Of a DNA stretch of 64,000 bases, positions 35,568-42,864 are shown one piece after another; position 1 is the stretch's first letter; each line of letters starts with the position of its first letter. The notes beneath the pieces were generated by a model. The model saw only the letters and a program-made list of their open reading frames with translations, searched no databases and had not been told where the DNA came from. Source of the stretch: JAKVBK01 sp022447275 (GTDB lineage Bacteria > Pseudomonadota > Alphaproteobacteria > Rhodobacterales > Rhodobacteraceae); the NCBI GenBank assembly GCA_047125605.1, contig CP138932.1:1240001-1304000 (forward strand), read 5' to 3'. Made by a program: the position numbers and the translations under genes.

Positions 35568-35644
35568 CGGGCTATGGCGCAGCCTGGTAGCGCGTCCGTC
35601 TGGGGGACGGAAGGTCGCAGGTTCGAGTCCTGCTAGCCCGACCA
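35568..35644 (+). tRNA. tRNA-Pro (GGG anticodon)
   Basis: A 77-base cloverleaf with CCA encoded. The acceptor stem pairs CGGGCTA (35568-35574) with TAGCCCG (35634-35640). The anticodon stem pairs TCCGT with ACGGA around the loop CTGGGGG, giving anticodon GGG. The T arm contains GTTCGAGTC. Discriminator A plus CCA end at 35644. It is placed between the MerR gene and dcd on the same strand. Confidence 0.95.
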
Positions 35645-35675
35645 ACCGACGTTTTGTCAGCCCCAAGGGGGGATC

Positions 35676-36740
35676 ATGACCGGTCTCCTTGCGCGGCAGC
35701 AAATTCAGCATCTCATTGATATCTCTGCGATCGGCTTCGATCAGCCTTTGGCCGAGGGACAGGTTCAGCCTGCCAGCCTTGATCTGCGGCTCGGCCCTGT
35801 TGCCTACCGCGTGCGGGCCTCGTTTCTGGCCGGCACAGGGCGCAGCGTGGCTGCCCGCATCGAAGAGTTCGGAATGCATGAGATCGCGCTTGATGGGGGC
35901 GCGGTGCTGGAAAAGGGCTGCGTCTATGTGGTTCCACTGCTCGAGCATCTTTTTCTGCCGCCCCATATTTCTGCCATCGCCAATGCCAAAAGCTCGACCG
36001 GGCGTTTGGATCTGCTGACGCGCGTGATCACCAATGAGGGTGTGGAGTTTGACAGGATCGCGCCGGGCTATACCGGCCCGCTTTATGCAGAGATCTGTCC
36101 ACGCTCCTTCTCGGTTCTGGCACGCACGGGCATGCGCCTGAACCAGATCCGGTTTCGCGACGGGCAATCGGTTTTGTCCGATGCGGAACTGCAAGACCTC
36201 GATCGCGCAAGCGCGCTGGTCGATGGCACTGCCACGATCGCTGGGGGGCTGGCCTTTTCCGTGGATCTTGAGCCAGCGCACGGGCAGCCTGCGGGATGGC
36301 GCGCAAAGCCCCATGCCGGCGTCATTGATCTTGACCGCATTGGCCAGCATGACCCGGCCGAGTTCTGGGAAGCGGTTCCGGCGCGCGATGGGCGCATGAT
36401 CCTTGATCCCGGTGCTTTCTACATTCTCGTCAGCCGCGAAGCCGTTCACATTCCACCAGATTATGCCGCCGAAATGGCCCCCTATCTGGCAATGGTCGGC
36501 GAATTCCGCGTGCATTACGCGGGCTTCTTTGATCCCGGTTTCGGCCATGGCACACCGGCGCGCGGTGTGCTGGAGGTGCGCTGCCACGAAAGCCCCTTCC
36601 TGCTCGAGCATGGGCAGATCGTGGGCCGGCTGATTTATGAACGCATGTCTGAACGGCCAGATGTCCTGTATGGCACGGACATTGCCTCAAACTATCAGGG
36701 GCAAGGCCTGAAACTGTCCAAACATTTCAAGACCCCGTAA
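35676..36740 (+). CDS. dcd: 2'-deoxycytidine 5'-triphosphate deaminase, long two-domain form
   Basis: Deaminates dCTP to dUTP for thymidylate synthesis. At 354 residues it is nearly twice the E. coli Dcd (193) and reads as two dUTPase-fold halves. Half one (about 1-165) has VQPASLDLRLGPVAYRVRAS, IANAKSSTGRLDLLTRVITN and GYTGPLYAEICPRSF. Half two (about 245-354) has LDPGAFYILVSREAVHIPPD, FDPGFGHGTPARGVLEVRCH and GQIVGRLIYERM. The SSTGR and ARGVLEVR segments carry the expected active-site Ser/Arg and Glu. This long form is usual in alphaproteobacteria. It lies 31 bases after tRNA-Pro. Confidence 0.87.
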   Translation: MTGLLARQQIQHLIDISAIGFDQPLAEGQVQPASLDLRLGPVAYRVRASFLAGTGRSVAARIEEFGMHEIALDGGAVLEKGCVYVVPLLEHLFLPPHISAIANAKSSTGRLDLLTRVITNEGVEFDRIAPGYTGPLYAEICPRSFSVLARTGMRLNQIRFRDGQSVLSDAELQDLDRASALVDGTATIAGGLAFSVDLEPAHGQPAGWRAKPHAGVIDLDRIGQHDPAEFWEAVPARDGRMILDPGAFYILVSREAVHIPPDYAAEMAPYLAMVGEFRVHYAGFFDPGFGHGTPARGVLEVRCHESPFLLEHGQIVGRLIYERMSERPDVLYGTDIASNYQGQGLKLSKHFKTP

Positions 36741-36876
36741 GCGCCGAACCACCGTCAAGCGACTGAAAAACTTGACTTATCTCTCCACTAAACACGCGAG
36801 CTTGCGCGCGCCACTCAGAGCTATGGGCCGCGCGACATCCCTGCGCGCAGCAGCCACTTCAGCGGATACTTGGCCC

Positions 36877-37065
36877 CTAGAAGCGGCCAAATTTCCGAAG
36901 GACACGGGTGGTTTGGCGCAAGTTGCGCGCCTGTTGGCGCTGGCGGCGCATCTGGGCCTTTTCCTCTGGGCTGCGCGGCTGGCCTGACGTGGGCCCCATG
37001 CCCTGTTGACGGCCATTGACCCGTATCATTCGGGTCACCATGCGCATGAGTTGGTTCATAATCAT
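36877..37065 (-). CDS. Small basic conserved hypothetical protein downstream of scpB
   Basis: I do not recognise a named family. The 62-residue product (MIMNQLMRMVTRMIRVNGRQ at the start) is strongly basic and ends RQTTRVLRKFGRF. The middle is Gln/Arg-rich with a PEEKAQMRRQRQQARNL helix. Similar short basic proteins, with a helical N-terminus, a middle containing a PEE motif and an RRFGRF-like end, follow scpB in Rhodobacteraceae as I recall. The ATG at 37065 shares one base with the scpB stop (TGATG), which argues for a real, coupled gene. A second ATG at 37059 (MNQLMRM) is an alternative start. Confidence 0.6.
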   Translation of the reverse strand: MIMNQLMRMVTRMIRVNGRQQGMGPTSGQPRSPEEKAQMRRQRQQARNLRQTTRVLRKFGRF

Positions 37066-37787
37066 CAATCCGGGTCCTGTACCTGTGCCGTCTCTGCGGC
37101 GGGTTGCTCCCCCTCATCGTCTGAACTCGTAAACATTTCTTCCTGCCCGTCGTCTTCGTCCTGCGGAGCATCGGGCAGTGGCCGGGCATCCAGCAGCCCT
37201 GCTGCCCGCAATTCTTTCAGGCCCGGCAGATCGCGGGCACTTTCGAGGCCGAAATGGTCCAAGAAGCCCGGGGTGACCACGAATGTCACCGGGCGGCCCG
37301 GTGTCATGCGCCGACGCCCCAGTCGGATCCATTCCATTTCAAGCAACTGATCCACCGTTCCCCGGGAAACAGACACGCCGCGAATTTCTTCGATCTCGGC
37401 CCGGGTGACAGGCTGGTGGTAGGCGATGATCGCCAATGTCTCGATCGCAGCACGGCTCAGCTTGCGCGTCTCAACCACTTCCTTGCGCAAAAGAAAGCTC
37501 AGGTCCGGGGCGGTGCGCATGGCGTAGCCATCGCCGATCCGCACAACATTCACCCCCCTGCCCTCATAGCGCTTGCGCAGCAGCACGATGGCCTCAGCGG
37601 CATCTGCGCCGTGGGGCATGCGGGCATTCATCTCTGCCACAGAGACCGGCTCGGCGGAGGCAAACAGGATGGCCTCGACCATGCGCTCCTGCTCGGCCAG
37701 CGGGGGCGACTCAAAGAGGCTGTCGCGCGCAGGGCCTGCGGGGGCCTCGGCCTGAGCCTCCTCGCTGTCATGTTCCGCTTCAGACAT
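37065..37787 (-). CDS. scpB: Segregation and condensation protein ScpB
   Basis: A winged-helix subunit of the SMC-ScpAB condensin complex. The 240-residue protein has an acidic, variable N-terminus, then QERMVEAILFASAEPVSVAE, the wing region AMRTAPDLSFLLRKEVVETR, and KLSRAAIETLAIIAYHQPVT followed by RAEIEEIRGVSVSRGTVDQL, the family signature. The C-terminal 45 residues are acidic and likely disordered. The start at 37787 is chosen because GGGAG lies 6 bases upstream; the ATG at 37793 has no space for it. It overlaps the scpA end by 8 bases. Confidence 0.92.
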   Translation of the reverse strand: MSEAEHDSEEAQAEAPAGPARDSLFESPPLAEQERMVEAILFASAEPVSVAEMNARMPHGADAAEAIVLLRKRYEGRGVNVVRIGDGYAMRTAPDLSFLLRKEVVETRKLSRAAIETLAIIAYHQPVTRAEIEEIRGVSVSRGTVDQLLEMEWIRLGRRRMTPGRPVTFVVTPGFLDHFGLESARDLPGLKELRAAGLLDARPLPDAPQDEDDGQEEMFTSSDDEGEQPAAETAQVQDPD

Positions 37788-38643
37788 CGCCATCTCCCTT
37801 GGGCTGGGCGCGCCGCACCTTGATGGGCGCAAAGGTTTCATCCTGGCGCAATTGCAGCTTGCCAGCCTTGGCGAGCTCAAGCGAGGCTGCGAAGGTGGAT
37901 GCCGTGGCCGAGCGACGCCGCTCTGGATGGCTGACCCAACCCTCTGGCAGCCAAGACATCAGGTCGGTCCAATCTCCGGCCAGCCCGATCCGGTTGCGCA
38001 GGGCATCCAGCGCTTCTTCCATTGTCACCAGGTTTTCCCGATCCATCACATAGGGGCGGAATTCATCTTTGGTTCGGATCCGGGCATAGGCTTGCATCAG
38101 GTCAAGAAGCCCCGCCGTATAGCGCACCTCGCGCACCCGCTCGACCTGCTCTGGCACCCCGCGGGCAAAGAAATCCCGGCCAAGCCTGTCCCGTGCCATC
38201 AGCTTTGCCGCCGCCTCGCGCATGGCCGCCAGCCGTTCCAGCTGGAAGGCAAGATGGGCGGCCATTTCCTCACCGGTGGGGCCTTCCTCACCGGGCTCTG
38301 GCGGCAACAGGAGGCGCGATTTCAGAAAGGCCAGCCATGCCGCCATCACAAGGTAGTCGGCTGCCAATTCGATCCGCAGCGCCTTGGCCCGCTCGACGAA
38401 TTCCAGATACTGCTCTGCCAAAGCCAGGATCGAGATATGGCGCAGATCCACCTTCTGGGTGCGCCCCAAGGTTAGCAAAAGATCGAGCGGCCCTTCGAAC
38501 CCGTCCACATCGATGATCAGGGCTTCTCCGGCAACCCGTTCGGCGACGGAAAGTTCGAGCACCTGTTGGGTAGGCGCGGCAAGGCCATCGCCCAAGGGCT
38601 GCTCCCCGTCAGAGCGGGGCGGATCTTGCGTGCTCTGTGCCAT
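37780..38643 (-). CDS. scpA: Segregation and condensation protein ScpA
   Basis: The kleisin subunit bridging SMC heads in chromosome condensation. The 287-residue protein has the kleisin N-terminal motif VDGFEGPLDLLLTLGRTQKV followed by DLRHISILALAEQYLEFVER, and AADYLVMAAWLAFLKSRLLL, then a helical middle. The C-terminal winged helix (about 225-265) contains ASTFAASLELAKAGKLQLRQ. The start at 38643 (MAQSTQDPP) lies 35 bases inside the end of nagZ, an unusually long overlap. It is followed by scpB in overlap. Confidence 0.92.
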   Translation of the reverse strand: MAQSTQDPPRSDGEQPLGDGLAAPTQQVLELSVAERVAGEALIIDVDGFEGPLDLLLTLGRTQKVDLRHISILALAEQYLEFVERAKALRIELAADYLVMAAWLAFLKSRLLLPPEPGEEGPTGEEMAAHLAFQLERLAAMREAAAKLMARDRLGRDFFARGVPEQVERVREVRYTAGLLDLMQAYARIRTKDEFRPYVMDRENLVTMEEALDALRNRIGLAGDWTDLMSWLPEGWVSHPERRRSATASTFAASLELAKAGKLQLRQDETFAPIKVRRAQPKGDGDV

Positions 38644-39652
38644 CCTGCCGCCTCTCGCTGTGCAGGGCTTCAAATTCAGCGGCAAGCGCGTGGATGTCAA
38701 CGGGCTGAGCAGGTTGTCTTGCCTGCAGGGCCTCGGTGGCCCGTGCTGCCTCTTGCGGGCTGAACTCTCCGGCTGCTGCCGCCACGGCCCGCATCTCCTC
38801 GAGGTTGCCATTGCAGTGCAGCACCACATCACATCCCGCGGCACGGGCGCGCGTGGCCCGCTCAGCCGGTGTGCCGCCCAGTGCCTCCATCGAGAGATCG
38901 TCTGTGATCAGCAACCCAGTAAACCCAATTTCTTCGCGGATAAGGGCAATGCAGTGCGGTGAAACGGTCACCGGCAGCTGCGGGTCCACCTCAGGCAGAA
39001 CCAAATGCCCAGTCATGCCCAGCGGCACATCCGCCAGCGCCTGGAACGGCAGGAAATCCGTCTGCCGTAATCTGTCGAGGGGTGCGCGCAGGGTGGGTGT
39101 TTCCAGATGACTGTCCACCACGGCCTGACCGTGGCCAGGAATGTGCTTGAGAACGGGCAGCACGCCCCCGTGCAAAAGCCCGTCAGCACAGGCCCGTGCA
39201 ATCGCCGACACCCGGTCCGGGGATGTTCCATAGCAGCGATTGCGCAAGACAGCATGCGTCTGCGCCTCCGCGATATCGGCCAGCGGCGCGCAGTTGCCGT
39301 CGATCCCGACGGCCGTCAGTTCTGCCGCAATGATGCGCATCCGCAGCCACATGGCGCGGCATGCAGCCTCCAGGGGCAAGTCCGCCAGACTGTCCAGCGG
39401 CGGCGCCCATTCCCGCCAATGGGGCGCACGCAGCCGTTGCACACGCCCGCCCTCCTGGTCGGTAAAGATCGGCACATTGCGGCCTACGGCGGCGCGCAAA
39501 TCCGCGCAAAGGGCCGACAATTGCGCAGGTGTCTCTACGTTGCGGGCGAACAGGATAAACCCAAATGGGTGCACCTGCTGGAAAAAAGCTGCCTCAGCGG
39601 CCTCAAGGTGCAGCCCCTTGCAGCCCAGAATAAGCGGTCTGTGCATGGTCAT
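38609..39652 (-). CDS. nagZ: Beta-N-acetylhexosaminidase NagZ
   Basis: A cytoplasmic GH3 glycosidase that removes GlcNAc from muropeptides during peptidoglycan recycling. The 347-residue protein has FGFILFARNVETPAQLSALC, FTDQEGGRVQRLRAPHWREW (substrate-binding Arg), and the GH3 catalytic histidine loop VLKHIPGHGQAVVDSHLETP. The nucleophile Asp lies in GLLITDDLSMEALGG. It sits between a SPOR-domain gene (upstream) and scpA; the cell-wall theme fits SPOR, which binds denuded glycan. ATG at 39652 is chosen; ATG at 39646 is equally plausible. Confidence 0.93.
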   Translation of the reverse strand: MTMHRPLILGCKGLHLEAAEAAFFQQVHPFGFILFARNVETPAQLSALCADLRAAVGRNVPIFTDQEGGRVQRLRAPHWREWAPPLDSLADLPLEAACRAMWLRMRIIAAELTAVGIDGNCAPLADIAEAQTHAVLRNRCYGTSPDRVSAIARACADGLLHGGVLPVLKHIPGHGQAVVDSHLETPTLRAPLDRLRQTDFLPFQALADVPLGMTGHLVLPEVDPQLPVTVSPHCIALIREEIGFTGLLITDDLSMEALGGTPAERATRARAAGCDVVLHCNGNLEEMRAVAAAAGEFSPQEAARATEALQARQPAQPVDIHALAAEFEALHSERRQDGTEHARSAPL

Positions 39653-39667
39653 CGCCCTTCCCGCCTT

Positions 39668-40633
39668 TTAACGCGCCACAACGGGGATACAGTCCGCCTT
39701 GCCCGCCAGCAGTTCTGCACAAAAGCGCCGCGCGTCGCTGAGATCGACAAAGCCGGCGGCCCTCAGACGATAGAACATCCGTCCGCCGGATTGGGCTTCC
39801 ATGATGACCTTGCGCTTGCCATCCATCAGTGGGGCAAACGGCCCGCTTATCATACCATCCCATGCCTTTTGCGCCATTTCAGGGCTATCAAACGCGCCCA
39901 ATTGCACAAGCCGGTCGCCCGGTGCTGGCGGGGCTGGCTGCGACAGGGAGGCTTGCACGACTGTGGCGCGCGGAGCAGAGGCCCCAAAGCTGGCGGGACG
40001 GGCCACAGGATAAAGAGATCGCCCCAACCCCTCTACGGCCGGTGTGGCCACGGCGGGGGCTGGCAAGACGGCCAGTTCCTCTTCGACAGGATTGCGCGAT
40101 ACGGTTTCGATCTCGGGCAAGGGGTCCGACAGGCGAGAGGCCCCGCTGACCAAACGCTCGACCAGCGCCAAGGTTTGCGCGGCGCGCTCCTCTTCGGTAA
40201 GCGGCGCCACTTCAGCCGCAACCGTCATATCCTCGGAATGCAGTTGCGTGGGCTCGTCGAGAACCCGCACTTGCATGGGCGCCTCGGGCGTGCCGCGGGC
40301 CTCCTGCACTTCGTTGACCGACAGCCCCTTATGGGCAATGTCGGCTCCGCCCGGATTGCTGGGGGCGACCCGCATTGCTTTTTCTAGCGCCAGCACAACG
40401 GGCACTTGCGTCACATCGCGCAAGCTAAGCTTTACGCCCCAGACCGCAAAGCCGATCAGAAGCCCAACCGACGCCAGCGCCCCGCACCAATGCACCACGC
40501 CGGCCAAGCGCGCCGCTCGGCCAGACATGCGATCGCCAACCATTTCAGAATGTGAATTGTTCCAAGCATCCGTATCAGAGCTTGTTGCATCTTCCGTGTC
40601 CGGGGAGAACTGCCCGGGGCCCGCATTTATCAT
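39668..40633 (-). CDS. SPOR domain-containing inner-membrane protein
   Basis: A bitopic protein: a short cytoplasmic N-terminus, one membrane helix (GVVHWCGALASVGLLIGFAV, about residues 45-64), a long Pro/Ala/Glu-rich periplasmic linker, and a C-terminal SPOR domain (about 240-315) containing GDRLVQLGAFDSPEMAQKAW and AGFVDLSDARRFCAELLAGK. SPOR domains bind septal peptidoglycan lacking stem peptides, so a division-site role is likely. Two cysteines in SPOR (FCAELL and ADCIP) may form a disulfide. The start at 40633 is uncertain, since in-frame Mets exist at 40675 and further upstream. It is immediately upstream of nagZ. Confidence 0.82.
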   Translation of the reverse strand: MINAGPGQFSPDTEDATSSDTDAWNNSHSEMVGDRMSGRAARLAGVVHWCGALASVGLLIGFAVWGVKLSLRDVTQVPVVLALEKAMRVAPSNPGGADIAHKGLSVNEVQEARGTPEAPMQVRVLDEPTQLHSEDMTVAAEVAPLTEEERAAQTLALVERLVSGASRLSDPLPEIETVSRNPVEEELAVLPAPAVATPAVEGLGRSLYPVARPASFGASAPRATVVQASLSQPAPPAPGDRLVQLGAFDSPEMAQKAWDGMISGPFAPLMDGKRKVIMEAQSGGRMFYRLRAAGFVDLSDARRFCAELLAGKADCIPVVAR

Positions 40634-40786
40634 GGGTTTTACCCGATCCTGTGCCTGTGACACCCGGGACCACATGACAGCACGCGTATCCCGAGCCTGA
40701 ATACAGCCTGTCACACATCTTGCGCACGTGATCAGACCCTGCCTCTGACCCGGCTTGCAGAAAGGAGTTTCCCTTCCAGTCGCGCT

Positions 40787-42532
40787 TTAGCGCATTTCTT
40801 GTGCCGGTGTTACACCCAGAATACCAAGTCCTGTGGAAATAACAACGCCGCAGGCACGGGCCAGTGCAATCTTTGGCAAGCTTGCATCCGGGTTCCCTTC
40901 CTGAATAAAGCGCAGCTCAGGCTTTTCATTGCCCCGATTGTACAGCGTGTGGAAGAGCCCGGCGATTTCGTAGAGGAAAAACGCAATGCGGTGCGGCTCA
41001 TGGGTGCGGGCCGCAATCTCCACGAGGCGGGGCCATTCCGCGATTTTGCGGGCCAGAGCAAGCTCCACCGTGTCTGTGTTGCCCGACAGATCATATCCGG
41101 CCAGCGCCGCGTCACGGACATCCCACCCGGCTGCCTCCGCCTTGCGCAGCACGGAACACATCCGGGCATGGGCATATTGCACATAGAACACCGGGTTGTC
41201 CTTGGACTGCTCCGTCACCTCGTCGAAATCAAAATCGAGCGGGGCGTCGTTGCGCCGGGTCAACATGACAAAGCGGGTCACATCTGCACCAACCTCATCC
41301 ACCACATCGCGCAGGGTCACAAAGGTGCCCGCCCGTTTTGACATTTTCACCGGCTCACCGGCCTTGGTCAGCTTGACGAGCTGGGTCAGCTTGATATCGA
41401 GCGGGACAGCGCCATCAGACAGGGCGGAAACCGCTGCCTTCATACGCTTTACATAGCCGCCATGGTCGGCGCCAAACACATCGATCAGACCGTCGAAACC
41501 GCGCTGGACCTTGTCAAAGTGATAGGCGATGTCAGGGGCAAAATATGTCCAGGCACCATCGGATTTCATCACTGGACGATCAACGTCATCGCCATGGGCC
41601 GTTGACTTGAACAGGGTCTGTTCGCGTGGCTCCCAGTCTTCGGGCTTTTTGCCTTTTGGCGGCTCCAGCACGCCCTCATAGATCAGGCCTTTGGCTTTAA
41701 GATCGTCCAGCGCAGCCTCAATCCGACCCGTGCCATAGAGGGATTTCTCGGAAAAGAAGACATCCATTTTGACGCCAAGCTGGGCAAGATCAGAACGGAT
41801 CAAGTCCATCATCGCATCGGTTGCAAAGGCACGAATTTCCGCCAGCCAGACTTCTTCGGGCTGCCCGACATAGGCGTCACCCACTTTCTCTCGCAATGCG
41901 TGACCAACGGGCACGAGGTAATCGCCCGGATATGTGCCGTCCTCAAACGCAACGGTCTGACCATGCGCCTCAAGATAGCGCAGATAAACAGAGCGCGCCA
42001 AAACATCTACCTGCGCACCACCATCATTGATGTAGTATTCGCGGGTGACGGCATATCCGGCGAAGGCAAGCAGGCTTGCCAAAGCATCCCCAAACACAGC
42101 ACCGCGCGTATGGCCCACATGCAAAGGCCCGGTTGGGTTGGCCGAAACATACTCGACATTGATCTTTGCACCCGCCCCCATATCGGACCGGCCAAACCGA
42201 TCTGAACTCTGCAAAGCGGAAGCGACAACCGTCTGCCACACACTGTCGGCCAGGCGTAAATTCAAAAAGCCCGGGCCAGCGATATCTGCGGACGCAATCT
42301 TGGGATCTTCCTCCAGTTTTGCCGCAACAAACTCTGCAATCTCACGCGGACGCAATCCGGCGGGCTTTGCCAGAACCATCGCGGCATTGGTTGCCATATC
42401 GCCATGGGCGGGATCACGCGGCGGCTCCACAGTGACATTGGCAAAGGACAGGCCCGCAGGCAATGCGCCCTCATTGGTCCAATGGGTCAAGGTGTCGAGC
42501 ACGAGGCGGTGGATATCGGCGAACAGATGCAT
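40787..42532 (-). CDS. argS: Arginyl-tRNA synthetase
   Basis: Charges tRNA-Arg. The 581-residue class I synthetase has the N-terminal additional domain (PPRDPAHGDMATNAAMVLAK), the active-site EYVSANPTGPLHVGHTRGAV (HVGH signature) and YINDGGAQVDVLARSVYLRY. The KMSKS-equivalent VKMSKRAGTFVTLRDVVDEV and the C-terminal anticodon-binding DALR domain (from about 460, with QYAHARMCSVLRKAE) follow. The ATG at 42532 (MHLFADIHRLV) is preferred over a GTG three codons upstream. It is followed downstream by the SPOR-nagZ-scpAB cluster, with 153 bases between. Confidence 0.96.
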   Translation of the reverse strand: MHLFADIHRLVLDTLTHWTNEGALPAGLSFANVTVEPPRDPAHGDMATNAAMVLAKPAGLRPREIAEFVAAKLEEDPKIASADIAGPGFLNLRLADSVWQTVVASALQSSDRFGRSDMGAGAKINVEYVSANPTGPLHVGHTRGAVFGDALASLLAFAGYAVTREYYINDGGAQVDVLARSVYLRYLEAHGQTVAFEDGTYPGDYLVPVGHALREKVGDAYVGQPEEVWLAEIRAFATDAMMDLIRSDLAQLGVKMDVFFSEKSLYGTGRIEAALDDLKAKGLIYEGVLEPPKGKKPEDWEPREQTLFKSTAHGDDVDRPVMKSDGAWTYFAPDIAYHFDKVQRGFDGLIDVFGADHGGYVKRMKAAVSALSDGAVPLDIKLTQLVKLTKAGEPVKMSKRAGTFVTLRDVVDEVGADVTRFVMLTRRNDAPLDFDFDEVTEQSKDNPVFYVQYAHARMCSVLRKAEAAGWDVRDAALAGYDLSGNTDTVELALARKIAEWPRLVEIAARTHEPHRIAFFLYEIAGLFHTLYNRGNEKPELRFIQEGNPDASLPKIALARACGVVISTGLGILGVTPAQEMR

Positions 42533-42719
42533 GGGTGGCACTCCGGGAAGACTGGCGCGGGTGTAGCAGAGCCCCGACGATGGTCAAGCAGACAACGGAA
42601 CGCTCCCGCCCCTTGCCCGCATTAAAGCAAGTTTTCATGAGGGCAAGCGTTGGGCCGCGCGACAAGCGCTGCAGCACTCAAATTCTGTCTTACCGCAGGT
42701 GTTTCAATGGCGCGAGCAT

Positions 42720-42783
42720 GAGTATTTCCAAGACAAAGACGCAGAGCCATCAAAAATACGCGTTCTTTGTCTGGAAAATACTC
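42720..42783. repeat. Extragenic palindrome (inverted repeat)
   Basis: A 20-base arm at 42720-42739 (starts GAGTATTTCC, ends ACAAAGA) faces its inverted copy at 42764-42783 (starts TCTTTGTCT, ends AATACTC). Two of 20 positions differ, and 24 bases lie between the arms. A related single arm occurs at about 56488-56520. Such palindromes are scattered between genes in Rhodobacterales as I recall; I see no transposase or terminal duplication with it. Confidence 0.7.
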
Positions 42784-42830
42784 TGGGGGGGCCCGAAGGG
42801 CGGGGGCAACGCCCCCTTGATAGAAATCTT

Positions 42831-42855
42831 GCAGGGGCCACAAAGGGTCCCCTGC
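42831..42855 (-). terminator. Probable terminator of glcB
   Basis: GCAGGGG and CCCCTGC pair over 7 bp around an 11-base loop, 9 bases after the glcB stop. On the minus strand it is followed by AAGATTTCT, only weakly T-rich. Confidence 0.55.
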
Positions 42856-42864
42856 TCCGTCAGA

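Larger units (their letters stand above)
42533..42864. other. 332-base gap between argS and glcB with repeat and hairpins
   Basis: No gene is seen. It contains the argS promoter region next to 42533, a 64-base extragenic palindrome (42720-42783), a GGGGGC-AAC-GCCCCC hairpin (42802-42816), and the probable glcB terminator (42831-42855). Confidence 0.6.
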
